Assembly (NCBI GenBank): GCA_031278395.1 | Contig: JAITKM010000005.1 | Coordinates: 1 to 50,582 of the forward strand | From: Deltaproteobacteria bacterium | GTDB taxonomy: Bacteria; Bdellovibrionota_C; UBA2361; SZUA-149; JAITKM01 | Direction of reading: 5' to 3' | DNA length: 50,582 nucleotides | Part shown: positions 1 to 8,066 of the stretch, one piece after another | Position numbering within the stretch: the stretch's first letter is position 1 | Layout: each line of letters begins with the position of its first letter | Position numbers and translations under genes: made by a program | Notes under the pieces: generated by a model | The model's database searches: none | Seen by the model: the letters and a program-made list of their open reading frames with translations, nothing else | Told to the model about the DNA's origin: nothing

Positions 1-162
1 TTAGGTAGTAAAACAATTAAAGCGGCAAATTTAGTTAATTCTATTTTATTAACTAAGATGCTTAATATTTTACAGGGTGCATATTATATTAATCGTGCCT
101 CAGATGTTAAAAGCCAAAGGAAATTTATTAAAGGGTGGTTATCTAGAGTGGTAGTTAAATAA
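1..162 (+). CDS. C-terminal end of a phage endolysin (GH108-like), partial
   Basis: The reading frame is open from base 1 and stops with TAA at 160-162, leaving the last 53 residues. The tail contains LQGAYYINR and SQRKFIKGWLSRV, which resemble the C-terminal peptidoglycan-binding part of GH108-type phage lysozymes (typically NPSQ..FLRGWLNRV). Such enzymes cut the peptidoglycan sugar backbone at the end of the lytic cycle. The stop codon overlaps the start of the next gene by one base (TAATG), and small membrane genes of lysis type follow, which fits. The catalytic N-terminus lies outside the window, so the assignment rests on the tail and on context. Confidence 0.6.
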   Translation, partial: LGSKTIKAANLVNSILLTKMLNILQGAYYINRASDVKSQRKFIKGWLSRVVVK

Positions 163-494
163 TGAAAATAATAAAAGATAAGGATGATAAGACCATGAAT
201 TTTGTTTGTATAACAGATGATGAACTTGAATCAAAGAAGGTACTTCATGCCGTGGAGTTCTATTCCGCAATAGAAGAATTTCGGAACTTGAGGAGGGAGA
301 TCTATAAATATGACGCACTACATCATCACTGGGATTTAAATAGATATTCAAAATGGCGTGATGAAAATAAGGAGTATTTAGATGAAGATGAAAAAATAAA
401 CGCGTATCATTATGCTATATCTATTACCGAAGAAGAGATATTAAAAAGAATGGACGATATTTTAAGTAACGCGCCTTACATAGAAGAATACTAA
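162..494 (+). CDS. Small acidic prophage protein, unknown function
   Basis: A 110-residue soluble, charged protein starting at the ATG that overlaps the endolysin stop codon, so it is probably translationally coupled. No signal peptide or membrane segment is visible. It is rich in Asp/Glu and aromatic residues, with a short HHH run in the middle. I do not recognise a family. A broken copy of the same gene lies immediately downstream (516-760), which shows that the family exists in at least two copies in this prophage. Position within the lysis region suggests an accessory (moron-like) or lysis-associated gene, but this is inference. Confidence 0.6.
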   Translation: MKIIKDKDDKTMNFVCITDDELESKKVLHAVEFYSAIEEFRNLRREIYKYDALHHHWDLNRYSKWRDENKEYLDEDEKINAYHYAISITEEEILKRMDDILSNAPYIEEY

Positions 495-515
495 AAGAAC
501 ATATTGTCTTATATT

Positions 516-760
516 ATGGATTTGTTCGCTGAAACAGAAGCATTTTGTAAAAAACAACAAGATCTTTACAGGGACGACAAGTCGTTTAATGATTGGAATT
601 TTGGTAATTTTTAAAAGAGGGATGATGAAGATAAAATATTTTTATACGGGAAAAATAAAATGAGTCCGCATAGTTTTGCTATTTCTCTCGCTAAAAAGAT
701 ATATTAGATTTAGTAAATTATATTATAGATTCAATGTTACCTTTACCATCCGTACTTTAA
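516..760 (+). pseudogene. Broken tandem copy of the preceding acidic gene
   Basis: From the ATG at 516 the frame reads MDLFAETEAFCKKQQDLYRD and continues to a TAA after GNF (612-614). The same frame then continues with DDEDKIFLYGKNKMSPHSF and AISLAKK. A shift at about 700 gives ILDLVNYIIDSMLPLPSVL and a stop at 758-760. Piece by piece this parallels the upstream protein: EFYSAIEEFRNLRREIY, DEDEKINAYHYAISITEEE and ILKRMDDILSN. One in-frame stop and one frameshift are therefore visible in a diverged tandem duplicate. The alignment was made by eye. Confidence 0.6.
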
Positions 761-785
761 TACTATAAATAGGAGAACGAAAATC

Positions 786-971
786 ATGGAAACATTAAAA
801 AACAACGTAGGTAAAATAATGTTTTTAGTAGCGGTTTTGTTAGCAATCTTTGGTTATACACAATACGCGGAGTTAGCGTGTAAGTTTGCGGATAACCCAG
901 AGCTTTGCTTACAAGAGGTGGCAGCTAAGAGCACACCAGAATCAAAAATTACCGAAGTAACAGCACAATGA
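786..971 (+). CDS. Small single-span membrane protein, holin-like candidate
   Basis: 61 residues preceded by AGGAG at about 772. Residues 11-28 form one hydrophobic segment (IMFLVAVLLAIFGYTQYA), followed by a short polar tail with two Cys (C32 and C41). Its place between an endolysin end and spanin-like genes, and its four-base overlap with the next gene (ATGA), fit a holin or another small lysis membrane protein. No specific holin family is recognisable. A cryptic prophage membrane protein with no lysis role is equally possible. Confidence 0.55.
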   Translation: METLKNNVGKIMFLVAVLLAIFGYTQYAELACKFADNPELCLQEVAAKSTPESKITEVTAQ

Positions 972-1180
972 GCGAGCTATTTTTTAAAATAGCAGAATTA
1001 TTGGAACGTATTTTTGCATTTGTGTTAGGTTACAAATTTGCAAATAACCAAAGCGAGCTTCAACGGCAGCAAGAATTAACTAAACAGAAAAAAGAAGCAG
1101 AAATTATCGCAAAACATGTTAATAGTCTTAGCGACGCAGAGGTAATCCGGGAAGCAAAAAAATATGAGCGCCAAACATAA
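968..1180 (+). CDS. Small membrane-anchored coiled-coil protein, inner-spanin-like
   Basis: 70 residues that start inside the stop of the previous gene (ATGA overlap). The first 25 residues are hydrophobic/amphipathic (LFFKIAELLERIFAFVLGYKF), followed by a highly charged helical stretch rich in Gln, Lys and Glu that could form a coiled coil. The following gene, a predicted lipoprotein, starts within the last 17 bases of this one. An inner-membrane-anchored coiled coil overlapped by a small lipoprotein is the layout of Rz/Rz1-type spanin pairs, which fuse the two membranes during phage lysis. The assignment is from architecture and position, not sequence similarity. Confidence 0.5.
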   Translation: MSELFFKIAELLERIFAFVLGYKFANNQSELQRQQELTKQKKEAEIIAKHVNSLSDAEVIREAKKYERQT

Positions 1181-1400
1181 TTTAATTATAGTTTCAACGA
1201 GAGGCTACATTATAAGTTGTGTGATAGTGGTTCTTTTTATTACTTTTGCGTTAATAGCTGGCTGCGCCACTATAATAACACATGACTACTGTGAGTTATA
1301 TGAACCTATAACCTTAGATTTAGCACAAGACACACCACAGACGATACGTGAGGTATTATATAATAACAAACTTTATGAAAAATTTTGTATTCAGCAATAA
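1164..1400 (+). CDS. Small lipoprotein of the prophage, outer-spanin-like
   Basis: 78 residues: a basic N-terminus, a hydrophobic segment (IISCVIVVLFITFALIAGC) ending in a lipobox-like LIAGC at about residue 34, and a short tail with YCELYEPI and ending in YEKFC. Tails of this type (DYC..arPI.., ending in a short C-containing motif) occur in small proteins of alphaproteobacterial prophages. It overlaps the preceding coiled-coil gene by 17 bases in another frame, as outer spanins often do. An earlier in-frame start is not evident. It is the last gene of the lysis group, and the integrase lies in the opposite direction beyond it. Confidence 0.5.
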   Translation: MSAKHNLIIVSTRGYIISCVIVVLFITFALIAGCATIITHDYCELYEPITLDLAQDTPQTIREVLYNNKLYEKFCIQQ

Positions 1401-1442
1401 ATATAATATACCAATTATAAGCTTGATATATTGTTAATAACT

Positions 1443-2633
1443 CTATTTTTCCAATAGTTCTTTAATTTTATTTGCGGTGGCATTAGCTGCCGCTTGCAAG
1501 GGGTCGTTCATAACGTGAGCATATCTTTGTGTTGTTTTTATATCTTCGTGCCTTAAGAGGTCTCTTACGATTGCTAAATCTCGACTCAGTAACCCTGCGT
1601 ATGTTGCAAAACCATGACGTAAATCATTCTTACGTAAGTTTTCTAATCCCGCTTTTTTGCGTATCTGATTCCAAATTTTGTCATTTTTTAAACTCTTATG
1701 TTTGTCAGGTGATACTCCTGGAAAAATATATTTGCTATCATTATTTCTTTCTTTATAGATCTGTTGTAAAAGCTCTATTGCGATGTTGGGAAGCTGCATT
1801 TCCTCATCTGGCTCGTTAGATTTTGGGTCACGAATAGCGTATACTTTTCTTTCCCAATTTACCCATTCCCATTCGCCTTTTATTATCTCACTTTTTCGCG
1901 CTCCGGTATAAAGTAGAAGTTTTATAATCCTAACTTCCTTAGTATAATTTCCTCCATATTCTTCATATTCATTTAATATTTTTCCTAAATGTTGAAGCTC
2001 TTCGTAGGTAGGGTAACGCTTCCTTTTGAATTCTTTTTCTTTTTTTATTCCGAAGCATGGATTACTTCCACGGGGCATATATCCAACTCTCTCGGCAAAA
2101 GAAAAAACCACACTTAATATTGCTGCCGTACGATTATATACAGTCTTATACCCTTTACCTATTTTTAGGAGCATATTCTCAATATCTGATTTTTCGATAT
2201 TGTTTATTTTTTTACCTTTAAATTCTGGGAGAATATACTTATTTAAGGCAACTTTATATTTATTGTATGTTTCTTTTTTCTTTTTTTCTGCATGTTCAGC
2301 AAGAAACATTTCTGCAAGTTCAGCCATAGTAACGCTTTTTTCATCTAATTCATTTTTCTTTTTTATTTCCGCTACCGGATCAATACCTTGATATTTAAGA
2401 CTGTACCATCTGGAAGCTATTTCCCTTGCCTTTTCGGCTGTCATTGTTGGATGTCTTCCGATTGATTTTCTCCGAGATTTCCATTTTGTTAGTCGAATAT
2501 TGATATAATATGTTTTTGTCCCTGACGGGAAAACATATAAGAAAAGACCAGGCGTAATAGTATCCCAAACTTTTACCGCCTTGTTTTCCGGCTTAATATC
2601 GTTTACAAATTTTTGTGTAATTTTTACTTTCAT
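1443..2633 (-). CDS. Tyrosine-recombinase integrase (P4-type, DUF4102 arm-binding domain)
   Basis: 396 residues. Residues 1-90 form the arm-type DNA-binding domain of P4-like integrases (TPGLFLYVFPSGTKTYY, KSIGRHPTMTAEKARE). Residues 100-200 are the core-binding helices and about 205-390 the catalytic domain. Visible catalytic residues are R246 (TGARKSE), R339 (LRHGFAT), H362 (LRHEDIKTT) and Y371 (QRYAHV). The usual His of the HxxR box is Asn336, an uncommon but tolerated change. Length is normal for the family and there is no frame damage, so the enzyme is probably intact. It catalyses integration/excision of the prophage whose lysis genes lie to its left; tRNA-Leu(CAA) lies about 150 bases behind its start. 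Confidence 0.93.
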   Translation of the reverse strand: MKVKITQKFVNDIKPENKAVKVWDTITPGLFLYVFPSGTKTYYINIRLTKWKSRRKSIGRHPTMTAEKAREIASRWYSLKYQGIDPVAEIKKKNELDEKSVTMAELAEMFLAEHAEKKKKETYNKYKVALNKYILPEFKGKKINNIEKSDIENMLLKIGKGYKTVYNRTAAILSVVFSFAERVGYMPRGSNPCFGIKKEKEFKRKRYPTYEELQHLGKILNEYEEYGGNYTKEVRIIKLLLYTGARKSEIIKGEWEWVNWERKVYAIRDPKSNEPDEEMQLPNIAIELLQQIYKERNNDSKYIFPGVSPDKHKSLKNDKIWNQIRKKAGLENLRKNDLRHGFATYAGLLSRDLAIVRDLLRHEDIKTTQRYAHVMNDPLQAAANATANKIKELLEK

Positions 2634-2645
2634 CTTTTTAAAATT

Positions 2646-2681
2646 TCTGGTAGGGGAGGTTATTCTGGTAGGGGAGGTTAT
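2646..2681. repeat. Exact tandem 18-bp repeat upstream of the integrase
   Basis: The unit tctggtaggggaggttat occurs twice without any spacer. It sits 13 bases upstream of the integrase start codon, in otherwise AT-rich DNA. Direct repeats in this position often serve as arm-type sites for P4-family integrases or Xis proteins. That role is inferred from position only. Confidence 0.8.
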
Positions 2682-2784
2682 ATAGAAAAGCGTTGTTGTT
2701 GTAAATGTGTTGCAAATAATAATAACCTATTAAAGATTAATTGTGTAACATATTTAAATTACTATATAATTAGCTATATTTCAT

Positions 2785-2868
2785 GCCTGGGTGGTGGAAT
2801 TGGTAGACGCGTCGGACTCAAAATCCGATAGGGGCAACCCTGTGAGAGTTCGAGTCTCTCCCTAGGCA
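2785..2868 (+). tRNA. tRNA-Leu (anticodon CAA)
   Basis: Acceptor arms GCCTGGG and CCTAGGC pair over 7 bp with one G-T pair. The anticodon loop is CTCAAAA in the stem GTCGGA/TCCGAT. There is a long variable arm typical of Leu, and the T-loop is GTTCGAGTC. The discriminator is A2868 and CCA is not encoded. It adjoins the prophage integrase, but the prophage lies on the 5' side of the tRNA, opposite to the usual 3'-end attachment geometry. Confidence 0.95.
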
Positions 2869-2882
2869 TTTTAGTTTGTAAA

Positions 2883-4223
2883 TTATAATTTCTGACGGAT
2901 TAAAGTTAATTCTGGAATTTCAGTATGTTCTGGCAGGTTCAAGCCCCAGATAATTCCGCCATGAGCTGCAATAACTGTCTCGCCCTTAGCGTTAAGAATA
3001 AACGTAATTTTACAAGTAACAGTTTGATTTTTAAAAATCCATTCTAAAGTGTCGCCTAACTCTAATTTGTTTTTCACCTCAACCCAAGCAATGTTATCTT
3101 CCACTTTTCTAACTATGCCAGCGAAACGATAGGTTAAGGCTGTTGAGGCTCCGTCGGTATAATTTTGTCCATATTCTTCAGGACGTTTGGTTAAAAAACC
3201 AGTCATTAAAGTCCGATTCTGTGTCCCAATTAAATCTTGCAAGTTTTCTTTATTAAAAGATTTGCCAACTAACATGTCGTCAATTGCTCTGCGGTAAGCT
3301 CTGGCTACTACACCAGTGTAATAAGTCGATTTATTGCGCCCTTCAATTTTAAAACTACAAACTCCAGCAGCTTGTAACTCTTTTAATAATTCAATCGCGC
3401 ACAAATCTTTGGAATTCATTAAGTAAGTTCCATGTTCGTCTTCATCAATATTCAGGCGCCCTTCTAAAAATCTTTGCTCTTCAGCAGAATAAACATTTAA
3501 GTAATAGTTAGCTTGTAGTGGGTGATAGGGGATGTTAGCTGTGGAATTGAGCTGTTCTTTAGCGCGTTTAAGTTCATAGTCTTTTAAACTTTCTTCTTCT
3601 ACGGCAAGCTTATATTCCCAGCGGCAGGTGTTAGCGCAAGCGCCTTGATTAGCATCGCGGTGAGTTAAATAATTTGAGAGTAAACAGCGCCCCGAATAAG
3701 CTACACAAATTGCTCCATGCACAAAAGCTTCTAATTCCAGGTCTGGAACTTTTTGGTGAATTTCAGCAATTTCAGTAATTGAAAGCTCGCGTGGCAAAAT
3801 AATTCTTTTTATGCCGCAATCTCGCCAAAATGCTACCGCGGTCCAGTTGGTTACATTAGCTTGGGTTGAGAGATGAATTATAGTTTGAGGACGTAATTTA
3901 AGACACTCGTTAATCAAGCCTGGGTCAACCATAATAAAAGCATCTGGATTTAACTCTGACATTTCACAAAATGAATCCAAGAATTTTGACACCTTGCTGT
4001 TATGAGCATAGATGTTCATGGTGAGATAAATCTTTTTGCCTAGCTGCCGGGCATATTTTAGAGCTTTAATAAGACGTTCTTTATTGAATTCATTTTCCCT
4101 AATTCGCAGTGAAAAAATAGGAACACCCGCGTAGACAGCATCAGCCCCATAATTAAAGGCGACCTGCATTTTTTCAAAGTTGCCAGCCGGCATTAAAAGT
4201 TCAGGGGAAGAATTTATAATCAT
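2883..4223 (-). CDS. trhP: Peptidase U32-family protein, TrhP/YegQ-like tRNA U34 hydroxylation enzyme
   Basis: 446 residues, close to the 453 of E. coli TrhP (YegQ) and well short of RlhA. The U32 signature EAFVHGAICVAYSGRCLLS spans residues 165-183. Cysteines C173, C180, C196 and C200 are candidate iron-sulfur ligands. The C-terminal 90 residues (FAGIVRKVEDN.AWVEVKNKLELGD) match the extra U32 C-terminal domain of the TrhP branch. Family members use prephenate to make 5-hydroxyuridine at tRNA position 34; despite the name they are not known as general proteases. The gene starts 17 bases after the infC stop, so the two are likely co-transcribed. Confidence 0.85.
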   Translation of the reverse strand: MIINSSPELLMPAGNFEKMQVAFNYGADAVYAGVPIFSLRIRENEFNKERLIKALKYARQLGKKIYLTMNIYAHNSKVSKFLDSFCEMSELNPDAFIMVDPGLINECLKLRPQTIIHLSTQANVTNWTAVAFWRDCGIKRIILPRELSITEIAEIHQKVPDLELEAFVHGAICVAYSGRCLLSNYLTHRDANQGACANTCRWEYKLAVEEESLKDYELKRAKEQLNSTANIPYHPLQANYYLNVYSAEEQRFLEGRLNIDEDEHGTYLMNSKDLCAIELLKELQAAGVCSFKIEGRNKSTYYTGVVARAYRRAIDDMLVGKSFNKENLQDLIGTQNRTLMTGFLTKRPEEYGQNYTDGASTALTYRFAGIVRKVEDNIAWVEVKNKLELGDTLEWIFKNQTVTCKITFILNAKGETVIAAHGGIIWGLNLPEHTEIPELTLIRQKL

Positions 4224-4240
4224 AGCTAGCTTTTTTTATT

Positions 4241-4855
4241 TTATTTCTTTTTGCTCATGTGTTTGGGAGCAAAAGTAAGCAGCATTTTTTGTCCGATAAG
4301 TTTGGTTCTTTCATCAACTTGTGCGAACTCTTCAAGTCTAGTAATAATCTGATCGAAAAGTTCGTTACCTAAGTTGGCATACATTGCTTCACGTCCTTTA
4401 AAACGCATTGAAAAACGTGCTTTATCGCCTTCTCCAAGGAATTTAAGAGCATTTTTAATTTTAGTTTCAAGATCATGCACGTCAGTATTATAGCGAATCC
4501 GAAGTTCTTTAGTTTCCTGCACAGCGCTTTTTTTTCTAATTTCAGCGGCTTTTTTTTGTTCTTTGTATTTGAGTTTTCCGAGATCAATAATTTTACAGAC
4601 TGGCGGGTCAGCTTGAGCGGCGACAACAACTAAATCAAGATTTGCATCACTTGCAATTTTTAAAGCATCGACGGTTTTGAGAATACCAAGTTGTTCGCCA
4701 TCAGTACCAATCACTCGCACTTCGCGTGCCGTAATATCTCGATTGACAATATGTCTTTCAGCGTTTGAGTTTTTTTTATTATTAGAATCTTTATTATAAC
4801 TACTATTTTGTGTTCTTATAGGTCTGTTACTTCTAGTATTGCTACTTTCCTGCAT
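4241..4855 (-). CDS. infC: Translation initiation factor IF-3
   Basis: 204 residues. After an Asn/Ser-rich extension of about 35 residues comes the IF-3 N-domain (VNRDITAREVRVIGTDGEQL, then PPVCKIIDLGKLKYKEQKK), a charged linker, and the C-domain (KELRIRYNTDVHDLETKIKN). IF-3 binds the 30S subunit and checks start codons. It starts with ATG behind a strong GGAGGGAC site, not with the rare AUU that autoregulates infC in enterics. The usual partners rpmI and rplT do not follow; a U32-family gene does instead. A good promoter lies about 85-110 bases upstream (4936-4964). Confidence 0.95.
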   Translation of the reverse strand: MQESSNTRSNRPIRTQNSSYNKDSNNKKNSNAERHIVNRDITAREVRVIGTDGEQLGILKTVDALKIASDANLDLVVVAAQADPPVCKIIDLGKLKYKEQKKAAEIRKKSAVQETKELRIRYNTDVHDLETKIKNALKFLGEGDKARFSMRFKGREAMYANLGNELFDQIITRLEEFAQVDERTKLIGQKMLLTFAPKHMSKKK

Positions 4856-4935
4856 GTCCCTCCAATTATCGGGTTAATAAAATGACGTCCTCTATTTTTC
4901 TTAAATTAAATTTAACTGATTCTGCCAGGCTCTCC

Positions 4936-4964
4936 CTTATATAAGAGCTTGTTAGTTTTGACAA
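4936..4964 (-). promoter_or_regulatory. Candidate sigma70-type promoter for infC
   Basis: On the minus strand TTGTCA (4959-4964) and TATAAG (4936-4941) are separated by exactly 17 bases. The -10 box lies inside the palindrome CTTATATAAG. Distance to the infC start is about 80 bases, leaving a short untranslated leader. Confidence 0.55.
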
Positions 4965-5064
4965 TGCTTGTAGGCTTAAGGTTTGTATGATTTGGTTTAT
5001 TGATAATATATTGTAATTATTAACATTTTATATTGTAATTTTTTTCTATTTGCAGGTTGAAATA

Positions 5065-5094
5065 TTAACATTTCGGATAAAAAGAAAATGTTAA
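5065..5094 (-). terminator. Weak hairpin after nrdG, possible terminator
   Basis: A perfect 9-bp inverted repeat (ttaacattt / aaatgttaa) with a 12-base loop lies 20 bases after the nrdG stop codon. The stem is AT-only except for one pair and there is no clean T run after it, so termination is uncertain. Confidence 0.3.
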
Positions 5095-5113
5095 TTCTTT
5101 GTAAGAGGATCTT

Positions 5114-5641
5114 CTACAGAGAAAGTCTATTCAGCGTGACTGGCTGACCAGGTTGAGTTAAGTCTAACTGTCCTAAATGTATAATACGTTGATTTGAGCT
5201 GCCGCAAAATTTTAAATTATGTGACAGCTTGTCAAGTAAGAAACGTCCATCAACTAACGTATCAATATATTGTAAGCAAGCTCTACGTTCAGGGGCGGCT
5301 AATAATTCTTCAAGCGTCCACCCAGTGTAGCACCAAATATTTTGTTTAGTTTCAATTTTTATTATTTTTAATAATTCAATTAAAGACTGAGGATAAAAAA
5401 ATGGATCGCCCCCAGAAAACGTTACGCCGTCTAACATTGGATTGCTACGAATATTTTGGATAATCTTATTTAGCCACTCTCTGGTTAGAGGCATTCCATG
5501 ATTGGGGTTCCAACTTTCTGGATTATGACAACCCGGGCAGCGATGTGCACAACCTGCTAAGTAAATTGAATATCGTAAGCCAGCCCCGTCAACTATTGTT
5601 TCAGGGAAAATTTTTATTATCCGTAAATTATCTTTAAACAT
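5114..5641 (-). CDS. nrdG: Anaerobic ribonucleotide reductase activating protein
   Basis: 175 residues. A radical-SAM cluster motif CxxxCxxC is at C31, C35 and C38 (GCAHRCPGCHNPESW). The family's FSGGDPF motif follows, then the short C-terminal half typical of NrdG. It reduces S-adenosylmethionine to place the glycyl radical on NrdD. It starts 25 bases after nrdD in the same direction, giving an nrdDG operon. It is intact and of normal length (E. coli 154). Confidence 0.93.
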   Translation of the reverse strand: MFKDNLRIIKIFPETIVDGAGLRYSIYLAGCAHRCPGCHNPESWNPNHGMPLTREWLNKIIQNIRSNPMLDGVTFSGGDPFFYPQSLIELLKIIKIETKQNIWCYTGWTLEELLAAPERRACLQYIDTLVDGRFLLDKLSHNLKFCGSSNQRIIHLGQLDLTQPGQPVTLNRLSL

Positions 5642-5666
5642 AAATTAATTTTGATAATCGTTAAGC

Positions 5667-8066
5667 CTAGACATGTTTTACTCGATCCTGTTCTTCTGCA
5701 ATTTTTGCTGAATTCCAAGTAGTTAAATCTCCGGTTAAATAACCTGTAATACGGCGCATACGAATAATGTCCTTGCTTTGGCAGACTGGGCAAGTTGAAT
5801 AAATAACTCCTTTATGTCCGCATTTTTGGCAAGTATCGATCGGGTGATTAATTGAGCCGTAGCCTATCCCAGACTTTTGCATTTGTTGAATAATCTTAAG
5901 GATGACCACAACATTTTTCTTAGCTTCGCCGTCTAGTTCCACGTAAGTAATATGTCCACCGCGAGTTATAGCGTGAAACGGGGCTTCCAGTTCAATTTTT
6001 TGGGCAATTGAAATATGCTCTTTGACGTCAATGTGGAACGAATTTACATAATACGCATTGTCATTAACCCCGTTGATGACGCCGAATTTTTTACGATCGA
6101 GCCTGGTAAAGCGTCCGGCTAAGCCTTCCGCTGGCGTAGCTAAAACGGAATAATTGAGTTTATATTGAGCTTTATATTTCTCTGCGACTTTATTCATTTC
6201 AACAATGGCGTCATAAAGCGTTTGGTAAGCATTTTGGTTTATACCGTGACCTTCGCCATAAATAGCGACCATAGCATTATGACCGCCAATAAATCCTAAA
6301 GCTAGCGTGCCCGATGAAATAACATCCCCAACACAGTCGTTCGTCTGTATTGTATCGCCGCCTTTCCAAATATTATTGCTCATAATAAAAGGAAACTGAC
6401 GGGCTAATGCGGTTCGCTGATATTGATAGCGATTATAAAGCTGGTCTGCCATCATTTCAGTGGTTGAGGCTACTAGTTTAAGAAATATTTCTCGTGCAGC
6501 TTGTTGAATTGTGGTTTTGTCGCCGCTAGGGTGTAATGTTTCAGCTTCCATTTTAGCTTTGATGGCTAAACGTGGCAGGTTGAGTGAGGTAAAGGATATA
6601 TTGCCTCGTCCAATTGAAGATTTTTCGCCGTTAACATTTTCAAAGACACGAGTGCGGCAACCCATCGAGGTTACCTCATAGAGGTAACGTTTCGGATCGT
6701 TAGGGTTCCATTTTTCATTTTGATTGAACTCTGTATCCATAAAGAGAAAGTTAGGGAATAAGGCAACTGCCGTAGTGCGCGCTGCTTCAAGTAGTAAGTC
6801 AAAGTTTGGAGCTTCAAAAGTAAGTTTGCCGGATATGGCGTCGTTAAAATTAGCAATTGTCTTTTCAAAATCGTTGATAGTGTGTGAAACCCCATCTTTA
6901 ACTTTAAAGATTTGAATCGGGAAGACCGGGACTTCTCCGTTACCTAGACCGCTCACCGTTGCGGCAAGTAATTCGCGAATTACCATTCTTCCTTCGGGTG
7001 AAGTATCTGTGCCGTAGTTAATGGAGCTAAACACAACTTGATTTCCGCCACGCGAGTGCATGGTGTTTAAGTTGTGAATAAAGGCTTCCATGGCTTGATA
7101 TGTATCTTTGCGAGTTTTTTCTAAAGCCTCTTGGATGAAGATACTGATAGTTTGTTTGTCGAATAGTTGTTGTCCATGTAATTCGTTTAAAGCGTTAAGC
7201 AATAGGTCTTGTTCTGTTTGAGAAATTTGGATGCTGGTTACAATATCTTGAACAATCTTTTTAATAGTTTCGCAATACGATGGCTTGGCTATGGCATTAA
7301 CGATTTTTAGAGCGAACAGAATATTGGAGATAAGTTGTTTTTTAAATGATTTTAGCACACCTTTTGCCATAAAGAAGTCAAAGGCGGGGATGGATTGTCC
7401 GCCATGTTGTTCGTTTTGGGCGGTTTGAAAGATGATGGTTGCTAATGTTGCGTAGCTAAAAATAGATTGAGGTGTGCGGACACTACCGTTTTTAGTTTTG
7501 AAGCCGCGTTCAAAAATGTCGTCTAAATCATATTGTAGACAGGTTGTAGTTTTGGTTGGGTAATAATCTAGGTCATGAATATGTATATCGCCATCCTTGT
7601 GGGCTTGAGCGTGTACGGTATTAATGAGGTATTTTTCGGCGTAGTCTTTGGTTATTTCTGAAGCGAAAGTCATCATTTGTCCAGCGGGTGTGTTAGATGA
7701 GATGTTAGCGTTGTTTAGGTTGACATCATTTTTTTCAATACAGACAATACCGTCCATAACGTGTTTGAGGTTAGTTTTTTTGTGGCGTTCGATGTTGCGC
7801 CATTCACGATAGATGATATATTTTTTGGCGACGGTTGGGTTATGTCGCATAAGTTCTTGTTCTACTAAATCTTGAACTTCTTCGACTGAGATGTTGGAGG
7901 TGGTGATGTGTGAGGCGGCGGATAAGGCGATATTATATATTTCGCGTTCGGTATCTGGCTGGTTACTGGCTCTGAAAGCTTTAGTAATGGCGTTTTTAAT
8001 TTTTTCGATAGAGAATGTTTCTTGTTTTCCGTCGCGTTTGATGAGCGTAATTTCCGAGAAGTTCAT
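5667..8066 (-). CDS. nrdD: Anaerobic (class III) ribonucleoside-triphosphate reductase
   Basis: 799 residues. An N-terminal ATP-cone for allosteric control occupies about residues 1-95 (ITLIKRDGKQETFSIEKIKN). The catalytic barrel follows, with SRGGNQVVFSSINYGTD among its conserved segments. A zinc-binding pair of CxxC motifs (CQKCGHKG and CPVCQ) comes next, then the glycyl-radical loop RRITGYLTGDLTTWNSAK with the radical Gly at about 775. It makes dNTPs without oxygen and is inactivated by air once activated. nrdG follows. The upstream 400 bases hold a large perfect inverted repeat that may be its control site. Confidence 0.96.
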   Translation of the reverse strand: MNFSEITLIKRDGKQETFSIEKIKNAITKAFRASNQPDTEREIYNIALSAASHITTSNISVEEVQDLVEQELMRHNPTVAKKYIIYREWRNIERHKKTNLKHVMDGIVCIEKNDVNLNNANISSNTPAGQMMTFASEITKDYAEKYLINTVHAQAHKDGDIHIHDLDYYPTKTTTCLQYDLDDIFERGFKTKNGSVRTPQSIFSYATLATIIFQTAQNEQHGGQSIPAFDFFMAKGVLKSFKKQLISNILFALKIVNAIAKPSYCETIKKIVQDIVTSIQISQTEQDLLLNALNELHGQQLFDKQTISIFIQEALEKTRKDTYQAMEAFIHNLNTMHSRGGNQVVFSSINYGTDTSPEGRMVIRELLAATVSGLGNGEVPVFPIQIFKVKDGVSHTINDFEKTIANFNDAISGKLTFEAPNFDLLLEAARTTAVALFPNFLFMDTEFNQNEKWNPNDPKRYLYEVTSMGCRTRVFENVNGEKSSIGRGNISFTSLNLPRLAIKAKMEAETLHPSGDKTTIQQAAREIFLKLVASTTEMMADQLYNRYQYQRTALARQFPFIMSNNIWKGGDTIQTNDCVGDVISSGTLALGFIGGHNAMVAIYGEGHGINQNAYQTLYDAIVEMNKVAEKYKAQYKLNYSVLATPAEGLAGRFTRLDRKKFGVINGVNDNAYYVNSFHIDVKEHISIAQKIELEAPFHAITRGGHITYVELDGEAKKNVVVILKIIQQMQKSGIGYGSINHPIDTCQKCGHKGVIYSTCPVCQSKDIIRMRRITGYLTGDLTTWNSAKIAEEQDRVKHV

